From assembly GCA_028278625.1 (NCBI GenBank), contig JANQDY010000260.1:1-11444 (forward strand): a stretch of 11,444 nt of DNA, read 5' to 3'. The notes under the pieces were generated by a model. The model worked only from the letters and a program-made list of their open reading frames with translations, was not told the DNA's origin and searched no databases. Positions 1 through 7,253 of this stretch are shown in pieces. Position 1 is the stretch's first letter. Each line of letters opens with the position of its first letter. Source of the stretch: Thermodesulfobacteriota bacterium (GTDB lineage Bacteria > Desulfobacterota > DSM-4660 > Desulfatiglandales > Desulfatiglandaceae). Position numbers and translations under genes: made by a program.

Positions 1-16
1 CGTGCATTCCCCTCTC

Positions 17-44
17 TGGCTGTTGGCTGATGGCCCTTGGCTCT
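17..44. repeat. Period-7 repeat array after the swivel-domain gene
   Basis: Four consecutive heptamers on the plus strand, TGGCTGT, TGGCTGA, TGGCCCT and TGGCTCT, give consensus TGGCYNT. They lie about 40 nt after the stop codon of the swivel gene. The last two units also form one arm of the hairpin at 32-65. This is the third place in the window where a gene boundary carries a 7-nt period. Confidence 0.6.
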
Positions 45-65
45 TCCTTGAAGACGCCAAGGGCC
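32..65 (-). terminator. Long stem-loop after the last gene, possible terminator or mRNA end
   Basis: GGCCCTTGGC (32-41) pairs perfectly with GCCAAGGGCC (56-65). The stem continues inward with TCTTC (42-46) against GAAGA (50-54), leaving a 3-nt loop and one bulged base at 55, for 15 base pairs in all. It starts 17 nt after the TAG at 84-82 in the direction of transcription. There is no T-run after it on the minus strand, so it is not a textbook factor-independent terminator. It may protect the transcript 3' end or act with Rho. Confidence 0.42.
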
Positions 66-81
66 CATTAGAAAACGGTTC

Positions 82-1764
82 CTATTTATCCAGGATGTAG
101 ACGGTCCCCATGTTGGCATCAACTTTAACCTTTTGTCCCGAACGGATTTTAGCGGTCCCTTCAAAGACATTCATGACAACCGGAATCCCGTATTCCCGGC
201 CCACAATGGCTGCGTGTGAGAGGCTGGCCCCGCGATCCACAATCACGCCCTGAATCATGCTGAAGATGGGCGTCCAGCTAGGCGATGTGCTGGCGGCCAC
301 AAGGATATCCCCTTCCTGCACCAGATTGAGTTCATCCTCGCTCATGATGACCCTTGCTGTCCCTTCCGCCACGCCGGGTGATCCGCAGGTGCCGTAGAGG
401 TCCGCTTTCAGTTCCGGCCTCACCTGGGGCATGGAACCGACCACCACCTTCAATGCAATGGGGTCGTTGCTCTGTACCAGGACCGCCATGGCCTGATCCA
501 GATCAAACCCTTCCTTGAGCATGGCCGGCGGATTGGGGGTTTTGCACCACTCTTCCCATTCCGCTTTTCTCCGCTCCACAATGTAGCGCATATCAAACTG
601 GTCCGGGTTGATGCCCGCCCGGCGCACTTCATCCGGCTGGAGGAAGAAAATGTCCTCAGGATCATCGATGGCCCCTTCCTTGACCCAGCGCCTGCCCAGT
701 CCCAAGGCACTTCGTCGCATCATGGCATGGGTGTAGAGGTCCAGGTAATGGTCATGCTCTTCGCTGAAAATACCGCTTTTCTGTGCCAGGCGCATGAGTT
801 GTTCAAACCATCCCCGCTGTTCCTGGGGCACCTTTTCCATCACCGCTTTTTCAGCGGCCATCCGCGCTTCGGTGATCTTCTCCCGTTCCGAGTCCAGATT
901 GAAATCCCCTCCCTTCTGGAGGAATTGTTTCACGTTCACCAGAGCGGGCGTCGGATCTTCCACCCAGGTGGGGAGATTGATTTCACTCATGCGCTGCATG
1001 CGCCAGCCGTCTTCGTCCATGAACGCCATGAAATCCTTCATATAGGCGCGGCCCTTCTCCGTTGCTTCCAAACGGCTTTTGATATCTTCCGCCTCCCCTT
1101 CCAGGAAAGCGCTTTCCAGACCCTCTTCCCGGGCCCGCTTTGAGCATTCCCACAGCCGTTTGTCCACTTGGAAGACCTTGTTATCAAAGCCCGATACCAG
1201 GTTATGAAACTGTGGAGACGTATCATCGATGCCCGCCAGCTCACGGCACATGTTCTCAAAGAGAATGTAGGCGGTATAGGTGCCGTACATCATGTACATG
1301 TGGATTTCCCACATTCGGCGACAGGTGTTGATGGTCTCTTCAAAATTGTCCAGCAGGTCCAGGCTATCCGCCGTATCCAGATCCAGTTTTTTTAAGGTCT
1401 CGTAACGGCCCAGGATTTCATCGATAAATCCGTTCCACAAACCGTCATAATCCTGAATGAAGGGGAGGATGGCCTCTCGAAACTTCTTCTCCCGCCGCTG
1501 CTTTTCCTCCTCGCTTTTGACCAATAGAAGGGTTAAATAACCACCGCCATTGTGAAAGCGCCAGTCCCAGCCTTTCACGGTGGGAAGGCTCAGCTTTTCG
1601 GCCCCATACTGCATTCCATGACGACAGAAGTTGATCCAAAACCACCCGAACATGGGGGTCCATGGCGGCACTGAATGGGTTCCATCCAGAAACCAGGCCG
1701 GCGATTGTTCAAAGTCTCTCTCCGCATCAAATTCCAATCCTGGCACCACATCATACACTTTCAT
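82..1764 (-). CDS. PEP-synthase-type phosphohistidine (swivel) domain protein, without ATP-grasp domain
   Basis: The start is ATG 1764 with AAGGAGG 8 nt upstream, giving 560 residues. A frame open further upstream has no start with a ribosome site. Residues 456-560 are the mobile swivel domain of PEP-utilising enzymes: GTCGSPGVAEGTARV, then DILVAASTSPSWTP, then DRGASLSHAAIVGREYGIPVV with the expected phosphorylated H517. Residues 1-455 are largely helical, rich in W, and lack the N-terminal ATP-grasp; no C-terminal PEP-binding barrel follows. This is the make-up of the alpha subunit of phenylphosphate synthase, where a separate beta subunit carries ATP-binding. Such enzymes move phosphate from ATP via His to an acceptor hydroxyl or enol. 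The acceptor here is unknown. Its place after the AOR/Hdr genes suggests a substrate-activation step. The ATP-grasp partner may lie beyond the left edge. Confidence 0.82.
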   Translation of the reverse strand: MKVYDVVPGLEFDAERDFEQSPAWFLDGTHSVPPWTPMFGWFWINFCRHGMQYGAEKLSLPTVKGWDWRFHNGGGYLTLLLVKSEEEKQRREKKFREAILPFIQDYDGLWNGFIDEILGRYETLKKLDLDTADSLDLLDNFEETINTCRRMWEIHMYMMYGTYTAYILFENMCRELAGIDDTSPQFHNLVSGFDNKVFQVDKRLWECSKRAREEGLESAFLEGEAEDIKSRLEATEKGRAYMKDFMAFMDEDGWRMQRMSEINLPTWVEDPTPALVNVKQFLQKGGDFNLDSEREKITEARMAAEKAVMEKVPQEQRGWFEQLMRLAQKSGIFSEEHDHYLDLYTHAMMRRSALGLGRRWVKEGAIDDPEDIFFLQPDEVRRAGINPDQFDMRYIVERRKAEWEEWCKTPNPPAMLKEGFDLDQAMAVLVQSNDPIALKVVVGSMPQVRPELKADLYGTCGSPGVAEGTARVIMSEDELNLVQEGDILVAASTSPSWTPIFSMIQGVIVDRGASLSHAAIVGREYGIPVVMNVFEGTAKIRSGQKVKVDANMGTVYILDK

Positions 1765-1911
1765 TGTTAACGCCTCCTTGAAAAGATGTTTGTGGAATGC
1801 AAAACCGGCTGATTTGAAACTTCCCGGGAGTATGCGGTTTTGCGGCAATCGCGATTGTATGGACCTACAAACGAAACCTCCTTTCTTTGCTAGAAGCTAA
1901 TGGCCAATAAT
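1765..1911 (-). promoter_or_regulatory. Structured 147-nt leader of the swivel-domain gene with palindrome and inverted repeat
   Basis: No coding frame is convincing here. Three elements stand out. A 12-bp perfect palindrome CAATCGCGATTG lies at 1846-1857. A 9-bp inverted repeat GCAAAACCG / CGGTTTTGC lies at 1799-1807 and 1835-1843 and encloses the 8-bp palindrome TCCCGGGA (1822-1829). A TACAAT hexamer on the minus strand (1860-1855) overlaps the edge of the 12-mer and could be a -10 box, but no good -35 is found 16-18 nt upstream. The true Shine-Dalgarno site AAGGAGG lies 8 nt before ATG 1764. Together these suggest separate control of the last gene by an operator-binding protein or an RNA structure. 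None of it is proven by sequence. Confidence 0.4.
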
Positions 1912-2277
1912 TCAATCCACCAATGTCAATGCGTCCGGATCACACCATTTGACGCACTGGGGATCCGGCGGATCACCGCAGAAGTCACATTTTAGGGGGA
2001 TCCCGGTATCCGGCTCCTTGAAGGCGGATTTCACCGGACAGGATGCGCGGCAGACCACGCAGCCGTCTATTTCCTGGCCGTTGATCACCATGTTCTCCTT
2101 TGAATTGCAGGCCGCCTCCGTATAGGGCCCGGCAATCACCGGCAGGCAAACCTCCTCGCCCACATACACGCGAATCCTCGACCTTAGCGGATTCACGGTG
2201 CCGGTATGCTCGAGGGAACAGGCCACCTGGCAGAGTTTGCAGCCGGTGCATCTGGCATAATCGATCTTTATTCGCAT
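1912..2277 (-). CDS. Multi-cluster ferredoxin subunit partnering the AOR-family enzyme (BamC/AorA-like)
   Basis: The 121-residue protein has 13 cysteines. A classical [4Fe-4S] motif is formed by C10, C13, C16 and C20 (CTGCKLCQVAC). Further groups are C44 and C57, then C73-C76-C80 (CVVCRASCP), then C97-C100-C108-C112 with the PPDPQC insert typical of DmsB/HycB-like electron-transfer subunits. Three to four [4Fe-4S] clusters are likely. It starts 17 nt after the AOR stop codon, with a GGGAGG site overlapping the region just after that stop, so the two are co-transcribed and probably form a complex. It should pass electrons between the tungsten enzyme and the HdrA-like hub. No signal peptide is visible. 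Small ferredoxins of this kind accompany BamB and some bacterial AORs; the exact subfamily is inference from position and size. Confidence 0.87.
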   Translation of the reverse strand: MRIKIDYARCTGCKLCQVACSLEHTGTVNPLRSRIRVYVGEEVCLPVIAGPYTEAACNSKENMVINGQEIDGCVVCRASCPVKSAFKEPDTGIPLKCDFCGDPPDPQCVKWCDPDALTLVD

Positions 2278-2294
2278 GGGTTCTTAAGCCTCCC

Positions 2295-4094
2295 TCAGGA
2301 AAGTCCCAGTTCCGCCAGTTTTTCCGGTTTTGGAACCCCCTTTTCGTCCCAGCCTCTCAAGGCATAATATTCGGGCAGCATGCGGTCCATGGGGACCACC
2401 TGGTTTTTTACCCGCGGCTCATGGGTCATTCTTCTGGGAAGTGCATCGTCTTCCGCGGTAAGCCCGGCTTTCAGGTTGAAGAGACGTTCCATGTTCCATA
2501 TTTTTTCCCCAATATGCCGCAGTTCATCTTCCTCAAAATCGAATCCCGTGATCACATTAAGCCACACCTGTAGTTTCTCTCCCCAGAGCGGTCCGTGGTA
2601 GATGATCCAGCAGAGGACGGCCGAATCCACCAGGGCCACGTAGTCCTGATCGTGTTTTGTCCATTTGATGTGTTCCGCCGGGTCCCGCCGGCCCTCATAA
2701 AAGGGCAGGGTGGCTTTTGTGTGGCTCCCGCCCACGTTGTTGGTGGCATACTGGAGGCCGATGATGGGAACCCCCTGGGGATGCCAGGCGGGCATCCCCA
2801 TCCCTTTAATGCCCATAAAGAGTTGGGGATGGCCGTATTTCTCCGCGACGAACTTCCCCCCTTCAGCCAATATGTCACCGAAATCCTCTCTGATGGCGGT
2901 CTTTTTGAGCAAGGCCATCATGGCCCTGGTATTGCCGAAGCCCATGGCATATCCAAGGTCCTTTTCCGGCAGATAGCCCGATTCAAAGAGCTCCATGGCG
3001 CACGATATGGTGGCGCCGGCTGAGATGGTGTCCATTCCCAGCTCATTGCAGAGGTAGTTGGCCCGGCAGATGTCATCCAGATCGCCGAAACCGCAGTTGG
3101 AACCCAACAGCGCCATGCTCTCGTGCTCCGGCCCTTTGGTGGTCCGGGGGTATTCGGGATCCTTTATCCGGCTACGTTTGCTGCAGGCAAAGGGACATCC
3201 GAAACAGGCCTCATCGCGAACGCGGATGTGGTCTCGTACATGATTGGGGTCTTCGTACCATTCAAAGGCCTTGGAATACCCTTCCTGAAAATTCCTTGTG
3301 GCCTGTGTACCGCTCTTGTTGGCACGCCCGGGCAGGGCCCAGGTGCCGTAGGTTCGACGGTTGTACAAAACCCGGTTCACCCGGCCCTCTTCCAGAAAAT
3401 CCATCACCGCCCGGCGGTAGCCGTCCACATCGGCCACATCCACCCGGCCGGTTCCGGCAACAGCGATGGCCTTGAGGTTTTTGGATCCCATGACCGCCCC
3501 GAGGCCCGAGCGGCCGGCCGCCCTCCCCCCGTCCGCCATGATGCAGGCAAACCGCACGCGATTCTCACCGGCGGGGCCCACGGTGACAATGCTCAAGTCC
3601 CTTAGCTGCCAGTCGTCCAGGTCATCCCTTTCCCGCAGCGCCTCCCGAAGCGCTTCCTCGGTATCAGTGGACCATTTTCCCCATAGGTGCCGTGCATCCC
3701 GCAGTTCCACCCGGTCGTCATGAATGTAGATGTAGACTGGTTTTTCGGACCTGCCTTCAACGACCAGAAAATCGTATCCCGCGTATTTCAGGTTGGGACC
3801 GAAATAGCCGCCGCAGCAGGGATTGGCAATGCAGTTGCTCAGAGGGGATTTGCTCACCACCACAAACCGTCCGCCCGCGGGAACGCCGGTACCGGTGAGC
3901 GGTCCGGTGGCGAAAAACAGCTTGTTTTCGGGGGACAATGGATCGATCCGGGGATCCAACTCATCTGTCAGCATTTTCAACCCCGCGCCGCGTCCACCGA
4001 TAAAGTTCCGGCACAGATCCTGGGAGAGATTTTCAATGGATCGATTTCCCGTGGTGAGATCTATCCTCAGAATTTTGCCTTTCCATCCAAACAT
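2295..4094 (-). CDS. AOR-family tungsten oxidoreductase, catalytic subunit (aldehyde:ferredoxin oxidoreductase / BamB-type)
   Basis: The 599 residues span the full AOR family: N-terminal tungstopterin-binding part (FGWKGKILRIDLTTG at 2-16, FIGGRGAGLK at 31-40, GGYFGPNLKYAGYD at 95-108, GPAGENRVRFA at 173-183), then the cluster motif C297-x2-C300-x3-C304 with distal C495 in AVLCWII. GPEHE at 321-325 and GSNCG at 332-336 precede CNELGMDTIS at 349-358, and H458 lies in NNVGGSHTK. The family binds W (or Mo) with two pterins and one [4Fe-4S]. Members oxidise aldehydes or reduce carboxylates, and BamB reduces the benzoyl-CoA ring. Immediate ferredoxin and Hdr partners favour a BamB-like or Hdr-driven role over a simple aldehyde enzyme, but the sequence alone does not decide. 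AAGGAG lies 10 nt before the ATG. Confidence 0.9.
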   Translation of the reverse strand: MFGWKGKILRIDLTTGNRSIENLSQDLCRNFIGGRGAGLKMLTDELDPRIDPLSPENKLFFATGPLTGTGVPAGGRFVVVSKSPLSNCIANPCCGGYFGPNLKYAGYDFLVVEGRSEKPVYIYIHDDRVELRDARHLWGKWSTDTEEALREALRERDDLDDWQLRDLSIVTVGPAGENRVRFACIMADGGRAAGRSGLGAVMGSKNLKAIAVAGTGRVDVADVDGYRRAVMDFLEEGRVNRVLYNRRTYGTWALPGRANKSGTQATRNFQEGYSKAFEWYEDPNHVRDHIRVRDEACFGCPFACSKRSRIKDPEYPRTTKGPEHESMALLGSNCGFGDLDDICRANYLCNELGMDTISAGATISCAMELFESGYLPEKDLGYAMGFGNTRAMMALLKKTAIREDFGDILAEGGKFVAEKYGHPQLFMGIKGMGMPAWHPQGVPIIGLQYATNNVGGSHTKATLPFYEGRRDPAEHIKWTKHDQDYVALVDSAVLCWIIYHGPLWGEKLQVWLNVITGFDFEEDELRHIGEKIWNMERLFNLKAGLTAEDDALPRRMTHEPRVKNQVVPMDRMLPEYYALRGWDEKGVPKPEKLAELGLS

Positions 4095-4122
4095 TCTTCA
4101 AAGGCTCCTTCCTGGAATAATT

Positions 4123-4136
4123 ACCGTTGATACGGT
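4123..4136 (-). other. Small hairpin in the HdrA to AOR gap
   Basis: ACCGT and ACGGT flank a 4-nt loop (TGAT on the plus strand), giving a perfect 5-bp stem. It stands between the first stem-loop of this 79-nt gap and the AAGGAG Shine-Dalgarno site of the AOR gene. A partial repeat of the same arm (ATCAATAACGG, 4140-4150) would allow an alternative pairing, so the gap could fold in two ways. This is an observation on structure only. Confidence 0.3.
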
Positions 4137-4148
4137 GTCATCAATAAC

Positions 4149-4168
4149 GGACAGGCAACTGCCGGTCC
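4149..4168 (-). other. Stem-loop just after the HdrA-like stop codon
   Basis: GGACAGGC at 4149-4156 pairs with GCCGGTCC at 4161-4168 in seven of eight positions, around the loop AACT. It begins 5 nt after the stop codon in the direction of transcription. No T-run follows, so a factor-independent terminator is unlikely. It could slow 3' exonuclease or mark an RNA processing point between the Hdr genes and the AOR gene. Confidence 0.4.
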
Positions 4169-4173
4169 CGTTT

Positions 4174-7100
4174 CTAGCCGCTCATGGCGGAAAGCAGTGA
4201 AAAAATCTGGGCCTCGTTGTTGCCCATGACATCGAGGGCACCGCTTCGGCAGGATGCCCCGCAGAGGCCGCACCCTTTGCATAGGGCGCTGTTGACCACT
4301 GCCACGCCTTTTTCAGACGACACTTCCACCGCTTGAAAGGGGCAGACATGGGCACAGGCGGAACACCCGGTACATCGCGTTTCATCCACCCGCGAAATGG
4401 CCCCTTCTCCCGTCAATTCCTCCTTTGCGAGCACCGTCATGGCCCGGGAGGCGGCCGCATGCCCCTGTGAGATACTCTCTCGAATGGTTTTGGGGTTGTG
4501 GGCCAGACCGCACATGAAAATGCCGTCGTTTGGAAAGTCCACGGGCCGAAGTTTCATATGGGCTTCCATAAAGAACCCGTCCTGGTTCAGCGGCACTTTG
4601 AGGGTCTGGGAAAGGGAATGGTTGCTCTCGGCCGGAACCGTGGCAGCAGCCAAAGAAACCAAGTCCGCTTTGAGCTTGATTTTCCGGCCCAGGGTCGATT
4701 CCGTCACCAGAACCTCCAGATCTTGATCTCCGGGGCGAACCTCCGGTTTATCACTCTCGTGATACCGGATGAAGATGACACCCAGGTCCGCCGCCTCCCG
4801 GTACCTTCTTTCCAAAAGGCCGTATGTGCGCATGTCCCGATAAAGGATATAGACCTTCATCCCGGGATTTAATTCCTTCAACTTGAGTCCGTTTTTAACC
4901 GCCTGCCCGCAACAGATACGACTGCAGTAAGGCCTTTCTTCGTCTCTCGACCCCACACACTGAATCATCACCACCGACCGGCAATTCTGAATCCGTTCCC
5001 TATTCCCATGAATTTCAGCTTCCAGGGCCAGGTGGGTCATAACCCGCTCGTCTTTTCCATGGCCGTATTCACCGGGCTTGAATTCCCGGGCTCCGGTGGC
5101 CACCACCGTGACACCGTGGGTAATCTCAACGGTCATCGGTTGCCCGCCGGTTGTAACGGCTGACTGGAAATTCCCCGCATATCCGGAAAAGTCCCTAAGT
5201 TCCGCCCCCATGTGCACCTGAATGAAAAGATGGTGATAAACCCTTTCAATAAGGTCGTTCAGGTATGTCTGCACATCTTCCTCTTCCCCGGTGAAATGGA
5301 TTTTTCGCGCCATCCCTCCCAAGGCGCGTCCCTTCTCCACCAGGTGCACTTTTACACCGTGATTGGCCAGAGAAAGGGCACAGACCATTCCCGAAATGCC
5401 GCCGCCAATCACAAGGGCGCACCGCATGACCGGATACGGCTCTCGAAAAAGCGGTACCAGGATCCCCGCCTTGGCCACGGCCATTCGGACCAGGTCTTTC
5501 GCTTTTTCCGTTGCCCCCTTCTTATCCCCCATATGCACCCAGGCACAGTGTTCGCGAATATTGCTCATTTCAAAGAGAAAAGGATTGATTCCCGCCTGCA
5601 TAAGAGCGTCCTGAAAAACCGGTTCATGGGTTCTGGGAGTACAGGCCGCCACCACGACCCGGTTGAGGTCCTTTTCCGAAATGGTGTTGACCATCCTTCT
5701 AACGGCATCAATGGAACAGCTGAAGGTGTCTTCCCGGGCATGAACCACACCATCCAGGGTCTCGGCATAGGCCACCACCTCTTTCACGTTCACACCCTTG
5801 ATGATGTTGGTGCCGCAGTGACAGACGAAGACACCGACCCTCGGGGCTTTACCGCGAACATCCCGTTCTTCGGGATAAGACTTTTGCACAACCAGCGAAC
5901 CGCGCACACCCTTAAGCCCCTGGGTGGCCATGGCGGCCGCACCCCCCGCCATGGTAACGGCATCGGGAATATCCATGGGCCCGCAGAAAACACCACAGGC
6001 ATAGATGCCGGGCCGACCGGTTGCCATCGGTTGAAAGGCGGAGGTCTCCATGAAACCGTCTTGGCCCAGGGCCATGCCCAGACGCTCGACCAATGCCCCA
6101 TTGCCTGAAGTGGATCTAAGGCCCACCGAAAGGACCACCAGATCAAAGGTCTCTTCCCGAACGCCGGTTCCATCCAACCGGTATCTCAGGGTGACGGATC
6201 CGGTTTCAGGATCTTCCCCCACGACCGCCGGCTTTGCCCATTCAAACCGAACACCTTCAAGCGCTCTGGCCCGATCATAATACCGTTCAAATCCCTTGCC
6301 AAAGGCGCGAACGTCATTGTGGAGAATCACCGCTTCAAGGGCCGGTAGATGTTCCTTGGAAAGAATCACCTGCTTCATGGCGTACATGCAGCACACCGAC
6401 GAGCAGTACGGCTTTTCCGCCGCCACATCCCTTGAACCCACGCATTGGATCCACGCGATTTTTTGGGGGGTGGCCCCGTCGGATGGCCGTCGAAGGATAC
6501 CGCCGTTGGGACCCGAAGCACTCAGGAGCCGTTCATATTCGAGGCTGGTGATCACATTTTGAAAACAATGGTACCCGTACTGGGTCTGGGCCGCGGGATC
6601 GAACACATCATAGCCCGGCGCCAGAACAAGGCTCCCCACAGGCACCCGCAGCTCCTTTGGTCCCTGGTGAAAATCGATGGCCCGCACGTTACAGGCGGGT
6701 ACGCATATCTGGCACTCGGTGCGTTCAAGAAATAGACACCGGCCGGCATCCACCACGCTCACCGAGGGCACCGCCTGGGGAAAGGGGAGATGAATGCATT
6801 TGAGGGTTGAAAGCCCTGCATTATAGTCATCCGTGACGTTCACCGGGCAGTACTCGGCGCAGACCCCGCAGCCGGTGCACTTGTCCGCATCCACATAGCG
6901 GGGCCGCCGGATCAGGTCCACCATGAAACGGCCGGCCTCTCCTTCAACCCCCTTAACCTCCGTGTCTGACAGAATGGTAATGTTGGGGTTGGTGGCACAT
7001 TCCAGAAGCTTTGGGGAGAGAATGCACATGGAACAGTCGTTGGTGGGAAAGGTCTTGTCCAGTTGGCTCATTCTGCCCCCAATGGATGAGGCCTTGTCCA

Positions 7101-7239
7101 CCAGATACACCTTATACCCCGAATTGGCCATATCGAGAGCCGCCTGTATGCCGCTGACCCCGGCGCCCACCACCATAACGGCGCCGGTGGGGCTCCGGGA
7201 GGGATCGGTTATACGGCTTTCCGTCTCATTTATCGGCAT
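4174..7239 (-). CDS. Large HdrA-like protein with two FAD modules and polyferredoxin domains (BamE-type)
   Basis: The 1021 residues contain two fused HdrA/QmoA-like halves. Module 1 (about 19-455) has VVGAGVSG at 23-30, the HdrA segment LDKTFPTNDCSMC, and ferredoxin cysteines C121/C124/C127/C131 and C168/C176/C179/C183. It also has C266 with YCSSVCCMYAMK at 278-289. Module 2 (about 468-945) begins with the HdrA N-terminal cluster domain (VCHCG at 472, C508, VVAACTPRTHEP at 529-540, NIREHC565), then a second FAD loop GGGISG at 612-617 and YCSRICC at 771-777. The C-terminus has two classical [4Fe-4S] motifs, C956-C966 and C987-C997. It should be a soluble electron-transfer, possibly flavin-bifurcating, hub between the HdrD-like protein and the tungsten enzyme. 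A GGAG site precedes the ATG. Size and layout fit BamE-like proteins, though identity to BamE was not tested. Confidence 0.88.
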   Translation of the reverse strand: MPINETESRITDPSRSPTGAVMVVGAGVSGIQAALDMANSGYKVYLVDKASSIGGRMSQLDKTFPTNDCSMCILSPKLLECATNPNITILSDTEVKGVEGEAGRFMVDLIRRPRYVDADKCTGCGVCAEYCPVNVTDDYNAGLSTLKCIHLPFPQAVPSVSVVDAGRCLFLERTECQICVPACNVRAIDFHQGPKELRVPVGSLVLAPGYDVFDPAAQTQYGYHCFQNVITSLEYERLLSASGPNGGILRRPSDGATPQKIAWIQCVGSRDVAAEKPYCSSVCCMYAMKQVILSKEHLPALEAVILHNDVRAFGKGFERYYDRARALEGVRFEWAKPAVVGEDPETGSVTLRYRLDGTGVREETFDLVVLSVGLRSTSGNGALVERLGMALGQDGFMETSAFQPMATGRPGIYACGVFCGPMDIPDAVTMAGGAAAMATQGLKGVRGSLVVQKSYPEERDVRGKAPRVGVFVCHCGTNIIKGVNVKEVVAYAETLDGVVHAREDTFSCSIDAVRRMVNTISEKDLNRVVVAACTPRTHEPVFQDALMQAGINPFLFEMSNIREHCAWVHMGDKKGATEKAKDLVRMAVAKAGILVPLFREPYPVMRCALVIGGGISGMVCALSLANHGVKVHLVEKGRALGGMARKIHFTGEEEDVQTYLNDLIERVYHHLFIQVHMGAELRDFSGYAGNFQSAVTTGGQPMTVEITHGVTVVATGAREFKPGEYGHGKDERVMTHLALEAEIHGNRERIQNCRSVVMIQCVGSRDEERPYCSRICCGQAVKNGLKLKELNPGMKVYILYRDMRTYGLLERRYREAADLGVIFIRYHESDKPEVRPGDQDLEVLVTESTLGRKIKLKADLVSLAAATVPAESNHSLSQTLKVPLNQDGFFMEAHMKLRPVDFPNDGIFMCGLAHNPKTIRESISQGHAAASRAMTVLAKEELTGEGAISRVDETRCTGCSACAHVCPFQAVEVSSEKGVAVVNSALCKGCGLCGASCRSGALDVMGNNEAQIFSLLSAMSG

Positions 7240-7253
7240 TCATGTCTCCACGT

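Noticed and set aside
32..65. Calling the left-end stem-loop a standard factor-independent terminator with confidence
   Set aside because: The stem is strong but no T-run follows on the transcribed strand, so it is listed only as a possible terminator.
1765..1848. Longer version of the swivel protein starting at TTG 1848
   Set aside because: The added 28 residues come from the hairpin region and TTG 1848 has no ribosome site at a usable distance, while ATG 1764 has AAGGAGG 8 nt upstream.
1877..1884. Strong AAAGGAGG on the minus strand with no gene behind it
   Set aside because: The only near start, TTG at 1870-1868, is followed at once by TAG. It may be a relic or chance purine run; I do not call a gene.
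1912..2297. Possible selenocysteine read-through at the TGA stops of the AOR and ferredoxin genes
   Set aside because: Both proteins end at the usual family length, and Shine-Dalgarno or leader sequence follows, not coding sequence with family motifs.
5212..6108. A 298-codon open frame on the plus strand
   Set aside because: It lies wholly opposite the HdrA-like gene, has no recognisable domain and no ribosome site. Long antisense frames are expected opposite GC-rich coding sequence.
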